Assembly (NCBI RefSeq): GCF_900167125.1
Contig: NZ_FUYC01000007.1
Coordinates: 49,401 to 113,400 of the forward strand
Direction of reading: 5' to 3'
Length of the DNA stretch: 64,000 nt
Source: Paucidesulfovibrio gracilis DSM 16080
Lineage (GTDB): Bacteria; Desulfobacterota; Desulfovibrionia; Desulfovibrionales; Desulfovibrionaceae
The notes below the pieces were generated by a model. It worked only from the letters and a program-made list of their open reading frames with translations. It was not told the DNA's origin and searched no databases. Position 1 is the first letter of the stretch, and every line of letters starts with the position of its first letter. The position numbers and the translations under genes are program-made. Positions 43,325 through 51,548 of this stretch are shown piece after piece.

Positions 43325-44383
43325 CTATGCTTGCGACGACACCTCCAGCCGCCTCCAGTGGCGGGAGCCGATCCGTCCCTGGTCAACGCCAATGATCAGG
43401 CATTCCCGGCCCGGCAGACTGTCCACCAATCGCAGCCCATCGTGGGCCGATCCCAGAAACAATGTCGTGGCCAGAGCGTCCGCCTCCATGACCGTTGGTG
43501 CGGTCACGCTCACAGAAGCGTTGCGACCCGGACATATGCCGGAGTCAGGGCGTACGATATGATGTCGCCCAGCGCCCCAGGTTTGCTCATACGCTCCAGA
43601 AGTGGCCACGGCCTGATTCGTCAACTCCAATACCGTCCGGGAACGCTGTTTCCCTGACGGATCCTGCAATGCGACCCGCCAGCCGCGCTCCCGAGAGGGA
43701 CGGCCCGCAGCAAAGATATCTCCGCCCGCGTTGATCAAATGATCCCCCACGCCCATGGCCGACATCACACGGGAGGCCTGATCCACGATATACCCCTTGC
43801 CGATGCCGTCCAGGGTCAAAGCCATGCCCTGCCCTGCCAAACCTACGCGCCCTCCATCCAGGCGAATCTGTGACGCGCCGATCAATTCCAAAGTTTGCCG
43901 CAATAGTGCCGGATCCGGATCATACGCGCCCGACGAACGCATGAGATCCACCAGCGGAGCCACGCTGGGGTCGAACACTCCCTGGGACAACCGGTTCAGA
44001 ACCAGCGCACGATCCACGACATGAATCAACTCGGGTGATGCATGGGACAATTGCCCGGATCGATTCAATTCGGCAAGCTCGGACCCGGCATCGTGACGAT
44101 TCAACAATCCGGACAGTCGCTCAATTTCAAAAAAAACCGCGTCTATCGCTTGCTCGGCGCAATCTTGATCGGCATGCACCCCGCACACGGTCACATACGT
44201 TCCCAACAAAAAACGCGTTGCTTCCCAGTAATCAGAGCGGGGAGCGGTTGCAGCATCAGCACGCAACGGTACCCACACGGGCAGGGCCAGTCCCAGCCCC
44301 AAGGCCAGCCCAGTGCGTAAAAACCCACGTCGACTCATGGAAGCAGCACCATGCATCAACGAATTATTCCCGATTCCACTCAT
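43325..44383 (-). CDS. apbE: FAD:protein FMN transferase (ApbE), exported
   Basis: A 352-residue flavin transferase that attaches FMN to a threonine of Rnf/Nqr subunits. A twin-arginine-like signal MSRRGFLRTGLALGLGLALP sits at about 16-35. Family blocks are TRFLLGTYVTVCGV, GVFDPSVAPLVDL, TLDGIGKGYIVDQA, LINAGGDIFAAG and the late VTAPTVMEADALATTLFLG. Its start overlaps the rnfB stop as ATGA. Its presence in the operon fits flavinylation of RnfG, and possibly RnfD. Confidence 0.93.
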   Translation of the reverse strand: MSGIGNNSLMHGAASMSRRGFLRTGLALGLGLALPVWVPLRADAATAPRSDYWEATRFLLGTYVTVCGVHADQDCAEQAIDAVFFEIERLSGLLNRHDAGSELAELNRSGQLSHASPELIHVVDRALVLNRLSQGVFDPSVAPLVDLMRSSGAYDPDPALLRQTLELIGASQIRLDGGRVGLAGQGMALTLDGIGKGYIVDQASRVMSAMGVGDHLINAGGDIFAAGRPSRERGWRVALQDPSGKQRSRTVLELTNQAVATSGAYEQTWGAGRHHIVRPDSGICPGRNASVSVTAPTVMEADALATTLFLGSAHDGLRLVDSLPGRECLIIGVDQGRIGSRHWRRLEVSSQA

Positions 44384-46518
44384 GACTTGGCCTCCATTGC
44401 AACGCGCTCCTCCGCGCCTTGGTCAAACAACGTCACATCCCGATCCTCGGCAAACTCCGACCCGGCTTCAGCATCGTAACACGTAAAGCCGCACCGCAAA
44501 CAACGACTAGCCTCCTTGACGGCCTCCCGCTCGCCGATGCCCCGCCGGACCTCCAGAGCGAACCGCTCCAACCGAGCACGTACCGGCACTTCCGAGGGTT
44601 GCACCTTGGGGATGTGCCAACGGACCCGCATCCCCTTGAGCAACGATTCCGGGACCACCCGCTCCTGGGGCATGACCGGCACGGGAACCTCGCCCGACGT
44701 AACGTAATGATGAATGGAGCGCGCCGCGCGTCGACCGTCCGAAACCGCTTCCATGACAATGGACCGCCCACGCCGCAATTCCCCTCCCACGAAAACGTGG
44801 GACATATTGGTCTGCATGGTGGCGTCATCCCCCACCATGGTTCCCTGCTTGGTCATTTTGAACGGTCCGATTCCCCGTTTGTCCACATAAGGAGTCAAAT
44901 CCGGCACACGATCCGTGGCCACAATGAAAAGATCCCCTTCCAGTCGATGTTCGCTGCCCGCAATGGGCTGAGGAGTTCCCGAGGCTTTTTTCGAATCCGG
45001 GTACTCGGCCCGCAACAAATGCAGCGCCACTGCACGGCCGGACTCTTCCACGTCGAACGAGGCTGGAATGATTTGCTCCAGTAATTGCGCTCCGACATCC
45101 CGCGCTTTCTCGACTTCATACTTATTGGCGCTCATTTTCCGGCGAATGTGCCGCGAGGTGATGTGAACGGACTGTGCCCCCAGCCGCGCCGCGCTTCGGG
45201 CAATATCCATGGCCGAGTTGGTGCCGCCAACAACAATCACGCGCTGCCCCTTCAGGTTGGTCCAACGCGAGCCGATGCCGGTGAGGAAGTCCACGCCGCC
45301 CACGACGTTGCGGGCATCGTCGCCCGGGATAAACAGTCGCGGGTTCCTCCACGCGCCAGTAGCCAGGAATACTGCCTCAAAACCCTGTTCTTTCAAATCT
45401 TCCAGATCGAAATCCTTGCCGAAGGTCATGTAGGTACGAACCTCCACGCCCAGTTCCAGGATTCCGCGAATCTCATATTCCACGACATTGCGCGGAAGTC
45501 GGAATTCGGGAATGGCATACCGCAGCATGCCCCCCAGGGCAGCATGGGATTCAAAAATGACAGGCTGATGCCCGAGACGGCGCAGAAAATACGCGCAGGA
45601 AAGGCCGGCCGGCCCGCCGCCGACAATGGCCACCTTGCGCCCGGTATCCGGGGCCACATGAATGGGCACCCGGCCGTTGTTCATTTCCCAATCCGCCACA
45701 TAACGCTCCAAGGCGTTGATGGCCACGCCTTCGTCCACAATCTTGCGGCGGCAAATATCTTCGCAGGGGTGAGGGCAAATCCGCCCCACCACGAGCGGCA
45801 GGGGATTGCGGTTCTTGAGCGTAAGCAACGCGCCGTGCAAATCCCCGGACTTGACCTGTTGGATAAAGGTTCGCACGTCCAGTTGCACCGGGCATTTCTG
45901 CATGCAGGGAGCCAGGCAGTCCACGAGTTTGTTCACATGCAGCAGGCTGGCGGAAAAACTCGTGATGCGGATGGCCCCTGTGGGGCAGACCTCGGCGCAT
46001 TTGCCGCAAGAACGGCACAAGGACTTGTTCACGATGGGCAGGTTGTGCTCTCCAAGACGGATCGCTCCAAAAGGACAGGCCCGAACGCAGGATCCCAGCC
46101 CGAGACACCCCAAACCGCAACTTTTTTCTCCGCCGTAGAGCATGGCCTCGGCCCGGCAATCCCGGACGCCCTCATAGGCAAACATGCGGTTGGCCCGATC
46201 CCCGCCGGAACAAATCAGCGCGGCAACCTGCGGCTCCCGATAGTCCACGGTTTTTCCCATGACCCGTGCAATGGCTTCGGCAATATCCATGCCGCCCGCC
46301 ACGCACACCTCCGGAGGAGCTTCCCCGGCCACAACAGCCGCAGCAGCAGCAGAGCATCCAGGATATCCGCACCCGCCGCAATTGGCACCGGGCAGGCAGG
46401 CCTCCACCTTGGCAACCCGTGGATCTTCCTTGACTTGTAAGAATTTTGAGGCAGCGGCCAACAGTGCGGCAGCGCTGAAGCTCAATCCGAATACGATGGC
46501 GACAGAGGAAACAATCAT
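44380..46518 (-). CDS. rnfB: RnfB fused to a GltD-like FAD/NAD(P) oxidoreductase
   Basis: A 712-residue protein, far longer than ordinary RnfB (about 200-300). It begins with a membrane helix, the Fe-S motif CLPGANCGGCGYPGC, and two ferredoxin clusters (CGLGCLGLGSCVRACP and CRSCGKCAEVCP). From about residue 200 a GltD-like flavoprotein follows: CLAPCMQKCPVQLDV, FAD motif VAIVGGGPAGLSCAYFL, NAD(P) motif VIVVGGTNSAMDIA and LFIVATDRVPDL. It ends with a CLRCGFTC motif. The fusion could let NAD(P)H or another donor reach the Rnf electron chain. It precedes apbE with ATGA overlap. Confidence 0.9.
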   Translation of the reverse strand: MIVSSVAIVFGLSFSAAALLAAASKFLQVKEDPRVAKVEACLPGANCGGCGYPGCSAAAAAVVAGEAPPEVCVAGGMDIAEAIARVMGKTVDYREPQVAALICSGGDRANRMFAYEGVRDCRAEAMLYGGEKSCGLGCLGLGSCVRACPFGAIRLGEHNLPIVNKSLCRSCGKCAEVCPTGAIRITSFSASLLHVNKLVDCLAPCMQKCPVQLDVRTFIQQVKSGDLHGALLTLKNRNPLPLVVGRICPHPCEDICRRKIVDEGVAINALERYVADWEMNNGRVPIHVAPDTGRKVAIVGGGPAGLSCAYFLRRLGHQPVIFESHAALGGMLRYAIPEFRLPRNVVEYEIRGILELGVEVRTYMTFGKDFDLEDLKEQGFEAVFLATGAWRNPRLFIPGDDARNVVGGVDFLTGIGSRWTNLKGQRVIVVGGTNSAMDIARSAARLGAQSVHITSRHIRRKMSANKYEVEKARDVGAQLLEQIIPASFDVEESGRAVALHLLRAEYPDSKKASGTPQPIAGSEHRLEGDLFIVATDRVPDLTPYVDKRGIGPFKMTKQGTMVGDDATMQTNMSHVFVGGELRRGRSIVMEAVSDGRRAARSIHHYVTSGEVPVPVMPQERVVPESLLKGMRVRWHIPKVQPSEVPVRARLERFALEVRRGIGEREAVKEASRCLRCGFTCYDAEAGSEFAEDRDVTLFDQGAEERVAMEAKS

Positions 46519-46566
46519 AACGACTCCAGTGCGTTCATTGCATCAAGGATACATCCTGCAACGGCC

Positions 46567-47142
46567 TCAGCCGCCCATGCCCCGGAATGCAAAAAAAGTC
46601 AGAGACATGAAACCGGCCGTAATCAACGCTACAGGTATTCCCCGGAACACACGGGGAACGGGAGCGGTTTCCAGACGCTCGCGGATGGCCGCGATGATGA
46701 CCAGTGCCAACAGAAATCCCGCGCCCGAGGCCAGGGAAAAAACAACCCCGCGCACAAAGGAAAACTCGTTGCGTTGCACCAGGATGGCCACACCAAGCAC
46801 GGCGCAGTTGGTGGTGATCAACGGCAGATAGATTCCCAAGGACGCATAGAGCGGCGGAACGAATTTGCGCAAAACCATTTCCACCAACTGCACCAATGAC
46901 GCGATGACCAAAATGAACACGATGGTTTGCAGATACTCCACCCCATGGGGGACCAACAGCAGGTGCTGGATGGGCCAGGTTAGGGCCGTGGCCATGGTCA
47001 TGACGAAGACCACAGCCCCCCCCATGCCCAGCGCCACGCCCACATCCTTGGACGTCCCCATGAACGGACACGCGCCCAGGTATTGCACCAGAACAATATT
47101 GCTTATGAATACTGCGGAGATGACGAGCAGGAAATAATCCAT
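46567..47142 (-). CDS. rnfA: Rnf complex membrane subunit A
   Basis: A 191-residue six-helix membrane protein. Family blocks are SAVFISNIVLVQYLGACPFMG, with the intramembrane cysteine that ligates the shared iron-sulfur cluster with RnfE, and YLPLITTNCAVLGVAILVQ with the second cysteine. It starts at ATG 47142 with AAGGAG eight bases upstream. It pairs with RnfE as antiparallel homologs in the membrane core. Confidence 0.95.
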   Translation of the reverse strand: MDYFLLVISAVFISNIVLVQYLGACPFMGTSKDVGVALGMGGAVVFVMTMATALTWPIQHLLLVPHGVEYLQTIVFILVIASLVQLVEMVLRKFVPPLYASLGIYLPLITTNCAVLGVAILVQRNEFSFVRGVVFSLASGAGFLLALVIIAAIRERLETAPVPRVFRGIPVALITAGFMSLTFFAFRGMGG

Positions 47143-47165
47143 GAGTATATTCTCCTTAACGCGGC

Positions 47166-47915
47166 TCAATGACCATTAACGGACGCCCGGCCAGTGCCGT
47201 CCCCGTTTGTCCCGTTTTCCGTATTCCCCCCGTTCAGAAGCGCCGAGGTGTGCTCGGTTCCCAGGGAGGAACAGGAGGCAATGGCTTCCAGGGCGCGGGG
47301 CGGCGGATCCTCATGCCGTCGGGCATACCAGCTGTTCAAAGCGTTCATTCCAGCCAGAATCAATCCCAGCCCGAGGAACGCGCCGGGAGCCTGCACCATG
47401 ATGCTCAGCGGCTGGAAGGAGTCCCAGGTCGCCGACATGCCGAACAGCGTGCCGTTGCCCAGCAGCTCCCGAATGCCCCCCAGAAAGGTCAGGGAAAGGG
47501 TAAACCCCAGTCCCATGCCCAGGGCATCCGCCACGGAAAGGCCCACGGAATTCTTGGAGGCAAACGCTTCGGCCCGGCCCAGAATGATGCAGTTGACCAC
47601 AATGAGCGGAACAAAGATGCCCAGCTTTTGGTACAGTGGATACACATAGGCCTGCATAAGCAGCTCCACTGTGACCACCAGGGTCGCGGCGATGAGGATG
47701 AAGCAGGCGATCCGCACCTTGGGCGGAATCACGCGCCGCAACAGCGACACGATCAGGTTGGACAACGTGAGTACGAAGATCACGGCCAGCCCCATGCCCA
47801 GACCGTTCTCCGCCGTGGATGTCACGGCCAGAGTGGGACAAAGCCCGAGCAACACCCGGAGCGGGGGCAATTCTTTCCATAATCCTTTGCTGAATTCTTT
47901 CCAAAGACGTTGCAT
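47166..47915 (-). CDS. rnfE: Rnf complex membrane subunit E
   Basis: A 249-residue membrane protein homologous to RnfA/NqrD. LRVLLGLCPTLAVTSTAENGLGMG carries the first intramembrane cysteine and FVPLIVVNCIILGRAEAFAS the second. The C-terminal 40 residues are a Gly/Asn-rich polar tail (NGGNTENGTNGDGTGRAS) that is not typical of the family. The stop lies 23 bases before rnfA. Confidence 0.95.
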   Translation of the reverse strand: MQRLWKEFSKGLWKELPPLRVLLGLCPTLAVTSTAENGLGMGLAVIFVLTLSNLIVSLLRRVIPPKVRIACFILIAATLVVTVELLMQAYVYPLYQKLGIFVPLIVVNCIILGRAEAFASKNSVGLSVADALGMGLGFTLSLTFLGGIRELLGNGTLFGMSATWDSFQPLSIMVQAPGAFLGLGLILAGMNALNSWYARRHEDPPPRALEAIASCSSLGTEHTSALLNGGNTENGTNGDGTGRASVNGH

Positions 47916-47966
47916 ATATTTTTCTCCTCATCCCGGACGGCATGCACAGCCTTGCCCGGTTGCCGC

Positions 47967-48545
47967 CTACTTCCAGACGTCGCCTATTTGCGCCTTGAGC
48001 TGCGGGTACAGGTTTGCGGCCTTGCGTACCGCGTCCACCATGCCCACCGAGGAATAGGTGGCCCCTGAAACCGCATCAATGTCACCTTCGTCACTCTTAA
48101 GCCGCAGCCCGTTCAGGGCGTGGTCGCGGAATTGGTCGCAAAATTCGGGGACAAATACTCGCGTCCCCACTCCAGGCGTTTCGGTCTGGGTGGTTACACC
48201 CACGGCGCGCACCGCATCGCTTTGCAGGTCAAAGGCCACCATCACACCGATGTCTCCGGAGTAGCCCGGAGCAAACGATTCATAGGCGAGGCAGCACAGA
48301 TCCCCCCCGGAAAACCCCGGAAAAACGGTCAACTCCTGCCCATCCTCCAACACCAGCTTACGCCGGTCCTGAATGGGGTCGTTGTCCACTCCGTACATCA
48401 CGCCGTGCAGGGCCGGTCCCTGCACATAGGTCAAAACCTGTTCTTCAATGGCCGGTCTGGTGATCCGCTTGAGCGTTGCCAGCCCATAGCCGGACACGGC
48501 ACCGATGATGGATAGCACCAGGATCATTTTGGCTAGCTCACGCAT
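47967..48545 (-). CDS. rnfG: Rnf complex FMN-binding subunit G
   Basis: A 192-residue periplasmic-facing flavoprotein anchored by an N-terminal helix (MILVLSIIGAVSGYGLAT). The covalent FMN site is DAVSGATYSSVGMVDAV, an intact D-x-x-SGAT motif for ApbE. TQTETPGVGTRV is the other family block. Its start overlaps the rnfD stop by eight bases. Confidence 0.94.
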   Translation of the reverse strand: MRELAKMILVLSIIGAVSGYGLATLKRITRPAIEEQVLTYVQGPALHGVMYGVDNDPIQDRRKLVLEDGQELTVFPGFSGGDLCCLAYESFAPGYSGDIGVMVAFDLQSDAVRAVGVTTQTETPGVGTRVFVPEFCDQFRDHALNGLRLKSDEGDIDAVSGATYSSVGMVDAVRKAANLYPQLKAQIGDVWK

Positions 48546-49530
48546 GATTCCTCCTTACGGCTCCAAACGGCCGGGGGCGCACCCTGTCAAGCAACGGGGT
48601 CAGGAGATTGGCCAGCAGCACGGCAAAGGGCGCTCCATCCGGGTACACACCATACACTCGGATGATCATGACCATGACTCCGGCCAACGCCCCGAACAGG
48701 AGCATGGGCAGACGGCCGCACGGGGACGGCCCGTGTTCAGGAGCGAGAAAAAAGGCGCACAGCATCACGGAACCAGTGCTGAGGTGAAACAGCGGCGAGG
48801 CATATTGCCCGGGATCCAGCATCCAATAGATGCCTGCGGTGAGGGCCACGCCAACCAGGAACGCCAAAGGAATGAATACCTTGATAACTCCACGGGCCAA
48901 CAACCAGATCCCGCCGAAAAGCAAGGCCGCCACCTGGGAAGCTCCAAGCGCCCCTACCTGCATGCCCCAAAACAAATCCGAAAGATCGAATTGCCAGAGA
49001 CTTGAAACGCCAAAATGCATCAGCTGTCCCAGGGGTTCATTCATGGGTAAGGTGGCCAGGGCCATGTCCACATCCATAAACCGGGGCCAACAGACCAGAC
49101 ATACGGCCCAGGCAAGAGCCGGTGCGCTGAACGGATTGGATCCCAATCCTCCGAAGATGGCCTGCCCCAGCAGGATGGCGATACAACCGGCGGCAAAAGC
49201 CAACCACCAAGGCGCGCCGGGCGGCAATAAAAAGGCCGTAACCATGCCTACGAAAAACGCATTCCAATTCTCCAGGCTCGACCGTCCGCCGCGCAGCCGA
49301 CAGACCAGAGCTTCGCAGGCCACGCTCGCGGCACAGCACATGCCAAGCACTTCAATGGTTCCCCAGCCAAAACGCCACACGGACAAGACGGTCGCGGGCA
49401 GCAGCGCCAAGACGCACTCCAGCGTAAGACTCCGGATCGTCCGGCCACGACGCCAGTGCGAGGGCGGTCCCACAGTCAGACGCATCGCAATATCCGCATG
49501 GGGTTTGACAATGGCGGCTTGTTTCATCAT
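48538..49530 (-). CDS. rnfD: Rnf complex membrane subunit D
   Basis: A 330-residue membrane protein of the RnfD/NqrB family: LALLPATVLSVWRFGWGTIEVLG, SSLENWNAFFVGMVTAFLLPPGAPWW, FGGLGSNPFSAPALAWAVCLVCWP and FHLSTGSVMLCAFFLAPEHGPS. Where other RnfD proteins have the flavinylation motif SGATPL, this one reads DMALATLPMNEPLG, so covalent FMN attachment is uncertain. It lies between rnfC and rnfG. Confidence 0.93.
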   Translation of the reverse strand: MMKQAAIVKPHADIAMRLTVGPPSHWRRGRTIRSLTLECVLALLPATVLSVWRFGWGTIEVLGMCCAASVACEALVCRLRGGRSSLENWNAFFVGMVTAFLLPPGAPWWLAFAAGCIAILLGQAIFGGLGSNPFSAPALAWAVCLVCWPRFMDVDMALATLPMNEPLGQLMHFGVSSLWQFDLSDLFWGMQVGALGASQVAALLFGGIWLLARGVIKVFIPLAFLVGVALTAGIYWMLDPGQYASPLFHLSTGSVMLCAFFLAPEHGPSPCGRLPMLLFGALAGVMVMIIRVYGVYPDGAPFAVLLANLLTPLLDRVRPRPFGAVRRNHA

Positions 49531-49567
49531 AGAGCTTCACCTTGCGTTGTTGTTATGCCTTGCGCGA

Positions 49568-50719
49568 TCAGCGGGACCAGCCCAGGGGAAACGCCCCGGC
49601 TTCCTGCGAGAGCTGCTGTTTGGCAAACCGGATGTAATGCTGCATGGGCCGCAGAGCCGGACACCAATACGAACACAATCCGCATTCCATGCAGGAGTCC
49701 AATCCGCATTCCCGGGCACGTTCGAACATGCCGTATTCCGCATATCGGGCGATAAGGTTGGGTTGCAGGCGGGCAGGGCAATGCAGCACGCACTCGCCGC
49801 AGTTGATGCAGGGGCGGTCCTCCATGGGCGGATAGGCATCCTTGGGAACCACGTTCAGGGCATACACGCCCTTTTCCAGCCCATGATTCACGTCGAAAAC
49901 AGTGTATCCCGTCAAGGGACCGGACAAAACGAGCCGGTCACCGGGATGGATTTCCACACCGGCAAAATCCAGAATATCCAGAATGGGCGTACCGAGCCGT
50001 GCACGATAGTTCACGTTGTCCAGCGTAAACACGGTCTCGTCGATAGCCCGGCCGGTTTCCACAACCCGGCCGATCTGCCACAATTTATGAACACTGAAGA
50101 TAACGGCGTCAGCGGGATTTTCACGCCCCGTCACCGCCTTGAGCACTAATTGCGGCAGGCTGTTGGGGTACACGGGATTGATATGCTGCACAGCACACCC
50201 TTCCAGACGATATCCACCGCTTCCCGTGGCCAGGACACAACGCTTCGGCTCCACGGCCTTACGCACCAGAGCCAGTCCGCGTTGCACGGTTTCCCCGGCA
50301 TCGCGCAACAGTTGTTCCGCCACGCTGACGCCGGGTTGGGGGTTCAACCCGTTGATCACCAACGTTTCTGCAGGATGAAACCGCTCCACGCTGATGCCGA
50401 GATCGCGCATGGCATCGTTCAGTTCCGCGCCGGGACAAAGGGAGCGTACATCCACAAACTCCGCCACTTCTTCGGACTTTCCCGGCTTGATGGTCAAATA
50501 GGCAAAATCCACTTTGCTGACCTTGCCCGACACCGGCGCACTGGCCACACCGCCCATGGGACGGGGATGAGCGGCCAATCTCTGCCCGCGCTGCACATTG
50601 CTGCCACGGCCCACGCGTACGTCGTAGCCGCAAATAAACAGACTCACTTCCTGGGGCGATGGAACATCCACCACGGAACCAGGAAAATCCGACCGAAGGG
50701 AAAACACGTTTTTGGGCAT
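49568..50719 (-). CDS. rnfC: Rnf complex electron-input subunit C
   Basis: A 383-residue cytoplasmic-side subunit. The middle holds the NuoF-like fold with the soluble-ligand-binding beta-grasp (LDFAGVEIHPGDRLVLSGPLTGY). Two [4Fe-4S] motifs are present: CINCGECVLHCPARLQP and CMECGLCSYWCPALRPM. The canonical long N-terminal glycine-rich nucleotide-binding region of NADH-using RnfC is shorter here, so NADH use is not certain. It is the second gene of the operon, 18 bases after the cytochrome. Confidence 0.9.
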   Translation of the reverse strand: MPKNVFSLRSDFPGSVVDVPSPQEVSLFICGYDVRVGRGSNVQRGQRLAAHPRPMGGVASAPVSGKVSKVDFAYLTIKPGKSEEVAEFVDVRSLCPGAELNDAMRDLGISVERFHPAETLVINGLNPQPGVSVAEQLLRDAGETVQRGLALVRKAVEPKRCVLATGSGGYRLEGCAVQHINPVYPNSLPQLVLKAVTGRENPADAVIFSVHKLWQIGRVVETGRAIDETVFTLDNVNYRARLGTPILDILDFAGVEIHPGDRLVLSGPLTGYTVFDVNHGLEKGVYALNVVPKDAYPPMEDRPCINCGECVLHCPARLQPNLIARYAEYGMFERARECGLDSCMECGLCSYWCPALRPMQHYIRFAKQQLSQEAGAFPLGWSR

Positions 50720-50737
50720 GAAATCGTCTCCGTCTGG

Positions 50738-51214
50738 TCACATGCCGGCGTGGCACTGGTCGCAGGCGTCTTCCCCTACGGGACCGCCCATACTCTCGTG
50801 ACACCCCAGACATTGTTCATGGAACGCGTCCGTGCGCACGGGAATCCATTCCGGATCGGGACGTTCCGCAGGGGTTTCCACATCAGGATCCGAAGCGTGG
50901 CAGCGCAGACAGTGCGACCGATCCGAAAACGCCGCAAAATGGCCGCCACGGAACGAATCATCAAAAGCCTTGGGATGGCAGACGCCGCACGGAACGGGCT
51001 GTTCCGCCCCGGTATCGTCATGATGACACTCCACGCATTCCAGGCCGTAGTCCGCAACATGCCCGGCATGTGCGAACACCACACGCCCGCCGGTATTTTC
51101 CAGAAACACCCTGGCGGGCGGGTCGCTCTCCTCGGTGCGGACCAGGTATCCGGTCACGGAAGCCGCAAACAGCGCCCACGTAACGGCCAGCAGAATCAGC
51201 ATATGTCTATTCAA
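50738..51214 (-). CDS. membrane-anchored multihaem cytochrome c (five CxxCH) of the Rnf operon
   Basis: A 158-residue protein with an N-terminal hydrophobic anchor (LILLAVTWALFAASVTGYLV) and five CxxCH motifs: CVECHH, CGVCH, CLRCH, CLGCH and CDQCH. Spaced histidines (HAGHVADYGLEC) fit bis-His haem ligation of the class III cytochrome c3 type. It is the first gene of the rnfCDGEAB-apbE operon and probably links Rnf to the periplasmic cytochrome pool. I use TTG 51214 because GAGAGGG lies seven bases upstream; ATG 51202 is an alternative. Confidence 0.88.
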   Translation of the reverse strand: MNRHMLILLAVTWALFAASVTGYLVRTEESDPPARVFLENTGGRVVFAHAGHVADYGLECVECHHDDTGAEQPVPCGVCHPKAFDDSFRGGHFAAFSDRSHCLRCHASDPDVETPAERPDPEWIPVRTDAFHEQCLGCHESMGGPVGEDACDQCHAGM

Positions 51215-51548
51215 GGAACGACCCTCTCTGCTTGAGGAATTGGAAGAATTTCAACAACAAACCTTCTCCGTATCGCAAGCCTTCAGAGCATGGAGCATGC
51301 CAATCCCCACGTCATTGCGCGAAACAACACGTCGCATCCACAGCAATTCTTCTGGATTTACTGAAAAAAGATTTCCGTTTTCGGACCAGCAACAATGGAA
51401 AAACAAGACGAAATAAACGCGCATTTTCCCGCAATAACCGGCATTGCGCGATAGGTTTTTCAATGTGCTGCACCGCGACGCCCCCTTTGGGGCTTGCCCG
51501 CTCCGCGCCCTTGACGGGGTGGTCCCCTTCGGGTAGCCGCAAGAAATC
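51215..51548. other. divergent intergenic region between the rnf operon and the sensor kinase
   Basis: No gene is supportable in these 334 bases. The left part would carry the rnf promoter, but I see no convincing -35/-10 pair. The last 70 bases hold three short GC-rich hairpins (GCCCC-CTTT-GGGGC near 51478-51492, GGGG-TGGT-CCCC and CCC-CTTC-GGG). The composition differs from typical intergenic DNA here and may be a dispersed repeat. Confidence 0.4.
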
